Source: Diphasiastrum complanatum (Eukaryota; Streptophyta; Lycopodiopsida; Lycopodiales; Lycopodiaceae). From it: a stretch of 64,000 bases of DNA. Shown in pieces: positions 26,585-35,787 of this stretch. Each line of letters starts with the position of its first letter. The stretch's first letter is position 1. A program made the position numbers and the translations under genes. The notes beneath the pieces are model-generated. The model had not been told where the DNA came from. It worked only from the letters and a program-made list of their open reading frames with translations, and made no database searches. The stretch spans positions 35,035,683 to 35,099,682 of the forward strand of contig CM055101.1 of NCBI GenBank assembly GCA_029204225.1, written 5' to 3'.

Positions 26585-27358
26585 GTATTATTGCAATACT
26601 TCATCTGTCAAGATTCAAGAAAAGAAATTTTCATCGCCACTGGTCTTTTTGTGGAACAAAATTTCATGCACAACGATAAAGTGTTGAATCTTTTGAAGAG
26701 GATTTTTATACAATGCAGTCCAACTGTAAAACTATTTGTGGTTCCTTATGCATCCAAGTAAGTATAATATTGAGTCTTATTTGTTGTACTACTAGCTTTA
26801 CTTTGGAAGATGTCCAAAAAGTGATTAATAAAAAAAAAATTGTTTTGCAAGTTGCATTGGAGTTTAAATATAATCTCCATGGCCACTATTGTGGATGGAG
26901 TGGTGAAACATGCATCATATGAATTCTTGTGAAAATAGTCACAAACATTCATAATTTTATTTGGATAGATCTTATATATATTTTTGATGTACAGACTCCC
27001 CAACAACAAGATGCATTTAGTTGCGGGTGGTTTACGCTCTATAATGCAAAGAGATTTTTTGACTGGTATAATTTTCAACAAGACACAAGTGATATCGATG
27101 AGCAAGTGAGCATCATGATCCTCCTTGTTTTTTACTTTATGTATTTTTCAATTTTGTGTGTGTTTGCAGTTCTCGCTTGGTGTGTACACATTTAATAATG
27201 TGTATAAATTCAGACAAGATTTAATCGAACTCATCCTTACAAAGGTAGTAATATGTGATCCTAGAAATGATAAGGCTGATTTAGAAGCAAGGTCAAAATT
27301 AGGACCCCATTCTCTTGATGTCGCTAGTATGGATCACAAAGGTGTTGTATTTTTATAA
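26585..27358 (+). pseudogene. Ulp1/C48-type cysteine protease, C-terminal part (locus A)
   Basis: Reads the catalytic half of a Ulp1-like SUMO/ubiquitin-like protease. RHWSF at about 26625 supplies the His-Trp motif. Then, after a frame break, comes VLNLLKRIFIQCSPTVKLFV ending at a good donor (CCAA|GTAAGT at 26758). A clean exon 26995-27105 carries TPQQQDAFSCGWFTLYNAKR: Gln of the oxyanion hole and catalytic Cys in CGW. It is bounded by TACAG| and |GTGAGC. The last exon 27170-27358 starts FSLGVYTFNNVYKFRQDLIE and ends at TAA. The same exons recur at locus B. It faces the partner gene tail-to-tail (220 bp apart). The catalytic exon is intact here, but frame breaks upstream and the missing N-terminus make it a pseudogene. 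The C48 assignment rests on H-W...Q...C-G spacing. Confidence 0.68.
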
Positions 27359-27578
27359 TGAGATATCTACTGTTAAAGAAGAGATCAAGCCAATGGAGCA
27401 CAGACCAAAGAAAGAGAGGAAGTCCGCATGACCATAAGAAAAAATAGTCAAATCTAAAGAATGAAGCATAGTTTGTAAAAAAAGGGCAATGTTCGAGGCT
27501 CATTTTTATTGATATAAAAAGCTTTAACACTATACACTTATTTTTGCGATCACATGTGCTTGCTTTTGCATATCATGG

Positions 27579-28369
27579 CTATTCTATCACCTTGATCATC
27601 GTACTTAGATCTTTGCATTTTGTAAATTGTTCTTGTCTTTTTTGTATCTGCAAAATAAAAATGTTTTATTAATAGTGCATAAAACATAACTTTGTATTGC
27701 TTACAAATTATTGCATCAAATAAAATTTAATATTAAAAAAATTACCAATTTCTCATGAACAATGAACCTAAAGTATTTAAAAGGCTTGTATTGTAATAAG
27801 ACAAGCTCTGTTTGGATATAATGAGGCTCCAGTCTTCTTCAACTTCGATAGTAGTAATGAGTTCGTCATTGTATGTAATGTCAATTTGCTTTCTATTAGT
27901 GTGTCCATCTTGTTCCATGTCTTGATCTAATGGTATCCATGTTGTACCACTCTTTTTCCATCTTTGATATTTAAAAGTAACGCCCAAAGTTTTTCTTTGA
28001 ATTTGATATCGAAAGCAAATGGAGTCTTTTTTTATTCGGCAACCTATATCTCCGTTTGATTTATGGTCCCAACCTTTGTCCATAAGTTCTGACAATGTAT
28101 CATCTGACAAATCTTTACAAACAAATATGTCAATATTCAAGAATGGATTGTCCATCTGGTGATGCTCTAAAGTCAACAATCCTAGCTTTCCAATAGGACT
28201 TGAAGGATAACTTGCATCGTTTTCTCTTTCTAAATGCTCCTTGTGATGATGGATGCATTAATACCCATGTGTTTTCAATGTATTTTTTTGATATCCAATT
28301 TCCTGCTTCGTCTTTCTTATTGTGAAGAATGACAGAATCTATTGTGGATCTGGGTCTCCTTGATGCCAT
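27579..28369 (-). pseudogene. Partner gene of the H3-Ulp1 system, internally deleted (locus A)
   Basis: Function unknown. The ATG at 28369 gives MASRRPRSTIDSVILHNKKD, then NTWVLMHPSSQG and a Lys/Arg-rich stretch. At about 28160 the reading jumps to a frame giving FVCKDLSDDTLSELMDKGWD, TWIPLDQDMEQDGHTNRKQI and TTIEVEEDW. The short last exon (27647-27579, after TTTTGCAG) gives QKRQEQFTKCKDLSTMIKVI and a TAG. Alignment with locus B shows the jump removes about 560 bp of exon sequence plus one intron. Otherwise the two loci agree in order, exon borders and many residues. No catalytic motif is evident; the strand and convergent position next to Ulp1 are conserved. The start lies only 62 bp from the end of H3-A. 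Confidence 0.6.
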
Positions 28370-28431
28370 GTTTTCGATCTCTCTCTCTGGCTAAAAGCAT
28401 GGTTTGGTGGTACAAAAAAAGAACCCATTTT

Positions 28432-29079
28432 TCATTGTACCTCATAAGGAGTACATACTAGAATATTCAATTTATTTACAATATTCTCAGGCATTTGTGA
28501 TACATCATGATCAAAAATTAGTAAAAATATAGTATCGATAGCCTTATTCAAAACCTCTTCTAAAATGTGTTCCTCTGCATCAGTACTTGACCAGCTATCA
28601 GATTCAAGAGTTTCATTTTTATTTGTATTTTGTTTCTTTGTCCTTTTACTATGTATTCCCTTCCTTGTGAATTCATGCCTCACCCCTGTGAAGACCAAAA
28701 TATCTATCTTGAATCTAGATATAAGTTGAAAATCTTTAGGCAAGGGGACATGCCTTGCGTGGATGGCAAGCAGGAAGGAATCCTCAAAAAATTGAGTTTG
28801 AAAATTTTCATAAGCTTCTTGAAGGACCATTATAGCTGAAACTATAAAATGATTGTACCTGCCTAGATTTTCTCTAGTGATTTCACGTACCAAATGATAG
28901 AATGGAGCCTTTGAAATCAAAAGCTTCGTCGACCTTTAATACTTTTTTATCTCTCTCATCCAATGGCTTCTTCTCATCAATGTTCTCCTGCTAGTACCGA
29001 GCTGTCTGAGACTCGAAACTTCACCTTGAACTGGATTGGGAAGCTGATCAGTCCTGGACATTCGCTTCACTCTAGCCAT
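28432..29079 (-). pseudogene. Histone H3-like protein with C-terminal extension (locus A)
   Basis: The minus strand from ATG 29079 reads 215 codons with one stop. Residues 1-38 are a basic tail (MARVKRMSRTDQLPNP...), then MREIKKY, a TAA (28938-28936), and RSTKLLISKAPFYHLVREI. Next come [35 protein letters not shown]. These line up along the whole H3 core: [63 protein letters not shown]. The stop replaces the Gln of RKYQ (CAA to TAA). Loop 1 is one residue longer than canonical H3. After the fold come about 90 residues: a basic patch (KRTKKQNTNKN), then an acidic helix-like part resembling locus B (KAIDTIFLLIF against DAIDTIGTPFC). The end at 28432 is probably an inversion breakpoint. A CENH3 origin is possible but not supported by a long loop 1. 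Confidence 0.8.
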
Positions 29080-29247
29080 AACAAGAATTTAACAATGGCT
29101 TCTCTGCCAACGAGCAGAACACAGCGAAAGAGCAGAGCGTCAGGCCACCAACGAGCGAGACACTGACGATCTCGCTCTAAAAATCAAACTCATAATACAG
29201 TTGTTCTATTTTCGTGCATCTCCTTGTCTTGTGCCATCTGTCTTTAT

Positions 29248-29386
29248 TGCTAGAATGAAATGTGTTCTGTGATGTGCAGTCGCGTGTCTAGGTTCATGTG
29301 AAGCTTCCGCGCAAAAGAAAATTCAAAGACACAAATTCGTGTTTGCGACAACAAAAACGAAAATGAACAAGACAAGTTTTGCGACA
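29248..29386 (+). repeat. Solo LTR of the copia-2 family
   Basis: 139 bp from TGCTAGAATGAAATGTG to TTTTGCGACA match the 150-bp LTR at 10913-11062 throughout, with about 80% identity and small gaps. There is no PBS or internal sequence next to it. Flanking 5-mers (TTTAT / CCTAC) do not match, so the target duplication is lost or the copy was moved by other events. Confidence 0.65.
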
Positions 29387-29390
29387 CCTA

Positions 29391-30830
29391 CTATATTTCA
29401 CATGTATGAAGCAAAAAATAGTAAAATATGAACATTCTACACACAAGATTGCAAGATAACATCATGAGAGTGCACCAATGAGTAGTAGAACCCAAAGAGA
29501 ACCATGTGTAATGATGAAATGAGAGAGATAAGAAAAAAGATGTGTCTCTCCATGAGCTACATCCTTTTATAGCATGTCCAAATCCTATTTGGCCACTTGG
29601 CTTTCCCTCCAAAATGTAAACCCTACTATTTTTGGGTCTAGATTCAATGTACCCAAAGTTCAAATTTGAATCTCTCTCAAAATCAACTACCAAATTTCCC
29701 ACACTTTCAAAAAGTGTTTATTGAATGTAATTTAAACTAATATAACTTCAAAAAGTTTATCCCTAAGTCTAAAATGAGTTTGGCCTCAATTGATAATTTA
29801 CCAAAATATGACTAAACTTGTTGAAATCTCACACTCCCTCTTCAACTACTTTTGGCATAGTTTTAACCATACTACCATGATCATGTTGGATTATTCTCCT
29901 TCTTACCAATCGACTAATCAGTTTTAATCTTCATCCGTTGTTTATCCAGCTCTGTGGATTTTTCTGTGTCTTCACATAGTCTGCAGTTTTACAAGTGTTT
30001 TTATACAATCTGCAAAATTACCACGGAGTTTTACCACAGTGTCGCATTTCATTTTTCTCTCACTTCGGCTTTCTCGCCTATCAGGAAATACACGGAGTTT
30101 TACCTTAGTGTCGCTTAGGTTTTTCACCTTTTGTAAAGTTGTCGCCTGTCAGGAATCTCATGTAAAAATGCAGCGTCGCTTTTCACATTTTTCGCCTGTC
30201 AGGATTTGTGAGCAAACATACAGAGTCGCATTTTTCACTTGACAAAATGTCGCACAATCCTGCCAATGTAGAAAAATCAGCATCTACATACAAAATGAGA
30301 TGCAAACTCTAATAGATACTGATCAAACATGAACCAAAACATAATATATGGTTGATGTCCGTACAATTACAGTAACTAGCTATATTTCACACATGTGAAA
30401 CCAAAAATAACAAAATGTGAGCATTCTACACACAAGATTGCAAGATAACATCATGAGAGTGCACCAATGAGTAGTAGGACCCAAAGAGAACCATGTGTAA
30501 TGATGAAATGAGAGAGAGAAGAGAGAAGATGTGTCTCTCCACGAGTTACATCCTTATATAGTAGGTCCAAAGTCCAAACCCTATTTGACCACTTGGCTTT
30601 TCCTCCAAAATGTAAACCCTACTATTTTTGGGTCTAGATTCAATGTACCCAAAGTTCAAATTTGAATCTCTCTCAAACTCGACTACCAAATTTCCCACAC
30701 TTTCAAAAAGTATTTATTGAATGTATTTTAAACTAATATAACTTCGAAAAGTTTATCTCTAAGTCTAAAATGAGTTTTGGCCTCAATTGAAATTTACCAA
30801 AATATGACTAAACTTGTTGAAATCTCTCAC
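29391..30830. repeat. Two ~440-bp direct repeats around a ~540-bp spacer (small nonautonomous LTR element?)
   Basis: 29391-29835 and 30381-30830 are about 93% identical (CTATATTTCACA ... GACTAAACTTGTTGAAATCT(CT)CACA). Inside each repeat a TG...CA segment can be drawn (from TGTATGAAGC / TGTGAAACC to CTCACA). The spacer has no gene. It holds three or four imperfect ~60-bp units with TCGCCTGTCAGGA (30075, 30142, 30194) and GTCGCATTT / GTCGCTT blocks. The layout resembles a TRIM or LARD element. However, no tRNA primer site is evident next to either repeat, so another duplication mechanism remains possible. Confidence 0.55.
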
Positions 30831-30914
30831 AAGATGGTCTTCATATTCTTGCTTTCTGAACATACAACTATTCTAACACCTACTGACTCATAGGAGGCCA
30901 CTTTATGCCATGAA

Positions 30915-31796
30915 ATGAACGAGTCTGAGGACGAGCAGCCAATAAATGAAGAAGAAGAAAGAGCACTCTCCTTGCAGCAATTTTTGAGTTGTCTCAACAA
31001 ACCAGTGAAGCAAATGACAAATTGCTGCAAATTAGGAGCCTCTCTCCAATCATCATTAATGGTAGAGAGCACATTTTTCTTCATGATCTACAGCATATTC
31101 TTCATCTCCGAGAGAATGAACTGCTAAGTGCGCTGCTGAAATTGCAGAATGGAGCCAATACATATGATCACACAGTGGTTGATGATACCTTCGCGGAGTT
31201 TGTCTGACAGATGAGGACACCACATGCAAAATGGCATTGGCAAAAATCTTGACAGAGCTCTGAAATGTTGGTCCCCCTCTTGAGGTGAATCACCAAGATC
31301 CAAAAGAGTACGATTTCACACACATCAAGGAAGCATTAACATGAGTGACACTGCAGAAGTCGATGAGGGGACACGGGTTGCAATTGAAATCGATGCTTAT
31401 GCAGCTAGAGCAAAGGGAGTTAGAAAAGCCAAGGAGAGTGACTCCAAGGATGCTTCTTTAGTGCACTACATTGGACACTTCTCGGAGTAGTACATCTACT
31501 GCATTAGCAAAAAGTATAATCCTAATGGAAATGAGGAGCTGCATAAATGCAAATCATTGTCCAAACATATTACACAGGAGGAGCTAGTAAAAGGATACAA
31601 TAAAACATACTGTGTTTTAAAAAGCGTAATTGTAAATGATCTGAGCTTAAAATTCAAGTCTAGGATAGTGATTGGAGCGGCCACTAGCCCGTTTTCCAAA
31701 GAATCCGATGCTCATATTCTTGCATCAAAAATTTTAAAGCCTACACTACTGTCAAGAGAGAGGAAGGCTATTATGTACCAAAAGGTCAATGAATAA
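30915..31796 (+). pseudogene. Gene X2 (unknown function), decayed, facing H3-C
   Basis: I do not recognise the family. From MNESEDEQPINEEEERALSL (30915) the frame shifts near 31000 and continues SEANDKLLQIRSLSPIIING, then HIFLHDLQHILHLRENELLS to about 31200. After further breaks, coding character resumes (RVAIEIDAYAARAKGVRKAK near 31380; ITQEELVKGYNKTYCVLKSV near 31600) and ends with a TAA at 31796. The acidic start, the IN..-FL-L-D segment and LRE(N/D)(E/D) are shared with 46862-47263. It points toward H3-C, mirroring the convergent partner/H3-Ulp1 order of locus B. Confidence 0.45.
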
Positions 31797-31917
31797 AGGT
31801 CTCTTTGCAATTGTGTGTTTCAAAATTGGTGTTGTTTTCTATTTGTTCATTATGATTGAAATTATAAAAGCTAATTGCTTATAAAGATAAACTACTTAGA
31901 AAATCAATAAAGAGGAT

Positions 31918-32263
31918 GTCACGAAGGAGCGCGAGACTGGACCCTCTGACCTAGTCAAAACCAATATTTTCACGCTTCTTCGTAATCACGTAGGAGTGCG
32001 AAAATAATGGTTTTGACCAAGTCATAGGGTCCGGTCTCGCACTCCTTCATGATCACACAGGAGCTTGAAAATATTTGTTTTGACCAGGTCAGAAGGTCCA
32101 GTTTCACGCTCCTCCATAATCACGCATGAGCGCAAAATTAGGGGTTTTGAGCAGTTCAGAGGGTCCACTCTCGCACTTCTCCATGATCACTCAGGAGTGC
32201 AAAAATAGGTGTGTTGACCAGGTCAGAGGGTCTACTCTCACGCTCCTCCATGATCAGCTTATA
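31918..32263. repeat. 67-bp tandem repeat with one inverted unit (long hairpin)
   Basis: A 67-bp unit (GACCAGGTCAGAGGGTCCAC ... CATGATCACTCAGGAGTGC) starts at about 32015, 32082, 32149 and 32216, with 10-15% divergence. The stretch 31918-31987 is the same unit in reverse complement. It can pair with the unit directly after it around a centre near 31988, giving a stem of roughly 67 bp. It lies in the gap between X2 and H3-C. Confidence 0.8.
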
Positions 32264-32404
32264 GAATTCATAATATAAATTTGCATCAAACAAGTATGAA
32301 AAATCTGGATTATGAAATATGCATCACATGAATACAAAAAATTGGCCCTTAGGGCTTCCATTATGTATGAACACTATACACTGAACCTTTTCCAATCTAC
32401 AATT

Positions 32405-33064
32405 TGCTAGTTCTCATAGCCAACATTAAGTCACGTGGCATGAGTATCACTCACTTGGCATGTTGGGCATAGAGGTAGGCATCTTCAAATAGTGTAGTGA
32501 GGTGATTCTCAGTAGTCTCCTACAGTGCAGATACAGCCTCACTAGTGATCCTGTAGTCCAGGACTAAATTGTCCATTATTTTTTTGATCACTCTCAAAAA
32601 TGGTGCCAGAGGAAGCAAGAGATTGATGTTGTTTTGGTACTTTGCAATCTCTTCCATAAATCTAGGCTGGCGTTGGTTGTGTTGTCATCTTGGTGGAGGC
32701 TGCATCCTATCCATCCTCTTTCTAGCCCAAGGTGGCTGTGAATGAGAAGGAAATCCAGCAACAGCAGCAGGAGATCCACCACCGATAGCAGGTTGAGATC
32801 CAGCAGCAGTAGTGGCACCGTCAAAATTAAGAAGATCTTTGACATCCGTGGGCACTTTTTCCACGGCCTGCACCTTAGAGTCTATGAAACTATGGACATC
32901 TTCCTCCGTTGGCATTGGGATCCGAGGTGTAGTTGGAGGGCTCAACACAACATGGGCTAGCATGTGATATTTCTTAAAATTTCATTGTGCTTGATACTCT
33001 GAAGCTGCCGCGCAGTAACCCTGATCCTGCTAGGTGCCCTTGTTGTTTGCTTTGTCCTAGCCAT
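32405..33064 (-). pseudogene. Histone H3-like gene with canonical H3 tail and long linker (locus C)
   Basis: The ATG at 33064 starts MARTKQTTRAPSRIRVTARQ: the first seven residues equal canonical H3 (K4 context kept), followed by H3-like basic sequence. After a one-base frame change near 32970, a Pro/Gly/Ala-rich linker follows to about 32670. The fold then reads MEEIAKYQNNINLLLPLAPF, LRVIKKIMDN, DYRITSEAVSAL, HLTTLFEDAYLYAQHAK, VILMPRDLMLAMR. This matches H3 alpha-N to alpha-3 in order, with a loop 1 of canonical length. Three in-frame stops sit at codons expected to be Arg or Gln: TGA near 32687, TAG near 32523 (ALQE), TGA near 32449 (AKR). The tail-to-fold distance (about 130 residues) is far longer than in H3. 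No Ulp1 sequence follows. It is a pseudogene of a divergent H3, not of the ordinary replication H3. Confidence 0.75.
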
Positions 33065-33069
33065 GTGCT

Positions 33070-34172
33070 TACTTCTAGCTATAAACAACTCAAAATATGC
33101 TAGGAAGACCTTAATTACGCCAAAAAGATCTTACTAGTGTCAGAAAAGCAATCCAAAACATAAAAGCAAAGATGAAAAAATCTACAAAATTACTTTTTGC
33201 TCTACTAGTAAAAGTGAAAAATGAATGGTAAAACTTCTTTACATATCATTCAGCCCATGTATACTAAAGTTCAACTAGCATGTTTTGGGCCCTTTGTAGC
33301 TGTTTAATCTGATGTTTTTTTTTTGTTAATATTACATTAACACAACGTCTTTTGCTTCATGTAGGTATGATTCAGAAATCGTGTTCTCTTCATTTCTCAA
33401 CGATTTTGGTATTATCGAAGCTAGTACTTCATATCGTTGTTTCATCTTTTTTTTTCATGTTTTTACTATAGCTCATCAAAATAGACACGTGTTCTTTGAG
33501 CCTTGCAAGATATTCAAAAGTTTTGTTACATTGTCCTTGCAAACGTTTGAGAACATGACTTTTATGCATTACATTGATATTGTCAAGCATGTTGAAATTC
33601 AATTGAGAAATAGATTGGATCGATAATATACAAAAATTTATGAGAAATTTAAGTTCTTCGACTGTTAGAAGATTCTGTGAAGATTCTTCTAACGGATGAT
33701 TCTGGTAAAGATTCTTCTAATGGTGTTATCATGATGCCAAACTACACCAAGGAACGTTGACGAACAACCAAAAAGGAGTTCCAGAATCCATATTCATCGG
33801 GAAAGCCAATATCAAAAGGTCAACGAGATTGTAGACTGGCCAACGAGCGAAAACAAAGCCCAGCATCTCCCCAACAGATTTTACGACAATGGGAATAAAA
33901 GCATGGCCGAGTCGACATACGAATTAGATCTGTCAGCAATATAATGTTAGACACCCTTAAATGGTGCATTGTACTCGTAAGCCAAAGGCGCGAGAAGTAG
34001 AGATAGATCTAAAATACCAATGGGCCAGAATAAGAAAGGACCCAAGTAGTTCTAAAATGCAATTTGGATTTTTAAACTTTTATGATAGTCAAGTTATTAT
34101 GGCACATGGTTTTTGGGTGAACCAAAAACCCTAAACCTAACTCTGTCATTTTGTAATCACTTTTCATTTGCA
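33070..34172. other. Noncoding AT-rich DNA; possible start of a gypsy LTR near 33944
   Basis: No believable gene. Short repeats GATTCTTCTAAYGG occur at 33668-33725. A TGTTAG at 33944 could pair with the CCAACA at 34882-34887 as the ends of an LTR of about 945 bp in front of the gypsy-type primer site. This is inferred from end motifs only. Confidence 0.35.
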
Positions 34173-34312
<140 letters not shown>

Positions 34313-34893
34313 AGTGAAGCCTCCTCCTCCTACCCTTTCTTTTTATGTGAAGTCCTCCTTTTTGTCATTGTATGTTTGTTTGTGGATTGATGAATGCTTG
34401 AATGTGTTTCCTAATCATGCTATTACAATAAAGAAGATCATTAGCAAAAGCATTCATCTTTCTAATCCACAAAAACTCCCAATGGTAAAATAGGAGCTAG
34501 ATATCATTCATGAGACGTCATTAAGATCCATTACATAGGTTCCATTCCCATTGTTAACCCTCCCTTGAGAAGATAAGCCTCAAGAGGAGAAAATTTTAAA
34601 TAACCCTAGAAACTCCAAGTTCCAAGAAGAGGATCATCTTACATCAAAATCCTAAATGACACAAGAAGAGTGTCAAGCACCACATCTCCAAACTAAGCAT
34701 TTCACCATCAGATCTCATACCAAGGTTGACACCCTCGGTAGGCTTAGTTCCCATTTAGATCCATAGTCTAACCCCCTCCCCATTGGATTGAAGCCCTTAC
34801 TACACGATGACTACCCGGTTGGAGATCCAAACCCTGATTTTGCTCTCTTGATCGTGATGATTAAGGAGACACGGAAAGGGTCCAACATTTTTT

Positions 34894-34910
34894 TGGCATC
34901 GTTGTCGGGG
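34894..34910 (+). promoter_or_regulatory. Gypsy-type primer-binding site (tRNA-Asp-like), degenerate
   Basis: TGGCATCGTTGTCGGGG after a T-run and a CCAACA end. It resembles the plant gypsy PBS TGGCGCCGTTGCCGGGG with two differences, both of C-to-T type or equivalent. It marks the 3' edge of an LTR ending at 34887 and a plus-strand element whose coding part is gone. Confidence 0.55.
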
Positions 34911-35079
34911 AGACGGTGCTAAGCTACTGTTAGATGGATTTTAGTTTGTCTTTTTCTTGAATTTTTCTTATATTTTCACAGGTTTATTACTCACCGACAG
35001 GCTTTTCTCTGTTTTTTCTTTACTATTTTTTCTTGCCACTTTTCTAGAGAGCTAGGCAGACTCCAGACATTGTTTTGTG

Positions 35080-35410
35080 AGCTCGGCGAGCTATAAATTA
35101 TAACTCGCCATTAGAGACTTTACTCGCCAAAACCAATTTATACACTTTTTCTTTGTCAAATTTACTCGCCATCGTAACAGAGTGATCAGCAAAAGCTCAA
35201 GGGCATCTTCTTGGTGACCGGCGAGTTATAACTTATTACTCGCGCTCAAAGCCATAACTCACCGGTATTACTCGCCATTAGTTCCTCATTACTCGCCATC
35301 TTCACATATTGCTCTGACCATCATTTTTAGCAAGTGGACAGCTTGGCGAGCTATAACCTATTACTCGCATCTGCTATTACTGGTCTTGTATAACTTGCCA
35401 TCAGAGAGGT
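35080..35410. repeat. Cluster of TTACTCGCC / GGCGAGYTATAA motifs in retroelement leader
   Basis: At least eight copies of (T/A)ACTCGCC(A) and three of GGCGAG(C/T)TATAA, its partial reverse complement, lie in 330 bp without fixed spacing. Paired motifs could form small hairpins. There is no open reading frame; the neighbouring sequence to 35780 is AT-rich and featureless. Confidence 0.55.
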
Positions 35411-35787
35411 TCTAGAACTTTTCTTGATCTTTTTTTTCTATATTTTCTTTTTCTCCGATTGCCTTTTAGATTCGCAATTACACCACTTCGCATCCATCCA
35501 TCCAACTTTTTGTTTTGATCCCGATCTAATTTTGATCAAAGATTTTTATCATCGCATCGGTTAGATCCATTATCAAATCCAGCATCTGATCATCTATACA
35601 TCAAAAGTGTCTACAAGGAGTATACCCAAAGAAGAGAATTAGAAAAAGATCAAAAACATCAGAAAAACAAGAATACTAAAAATAGTCCCAACAACTGTTC
35701 CATTGTATGCATCTGAAATCCGGAAGGAGGTTATCCACCATGGATCTCCTTGAGCTCAAAGGATTTTTCAACGTTCCCATTGAAATA

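Noticed and set aside
28432-29079. H3-A as an ordinary replication-type H3 pseudogene
   Set aside because: The tail and core are far too divergent, loop 1 is longer, and a 90-residue extension related to locus B follows the fold.
29391-29702. 103-codon frame inside the 440-bp repeat
   Set aside because: The second repeat copy at 30.4 kb breaks the frame, and the composition is not protein-like.
31918-32263. CRISPR-like array (regular 67-bp period)
   Set aside because: There are no short constant repeats with variable spacers; whole units are repeated. The genome is a plant nuclear genome.
32594-32845. Leu-rich 83-codon frame overlapping H3-C
   Set aside because: A shadow frame of H3-C; the H3 alignment fixes the true frame.
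33381-33626. 81-codon Phe-rich frame
   Set aside because: AT-rich DNA, no similarity or neighbour support.
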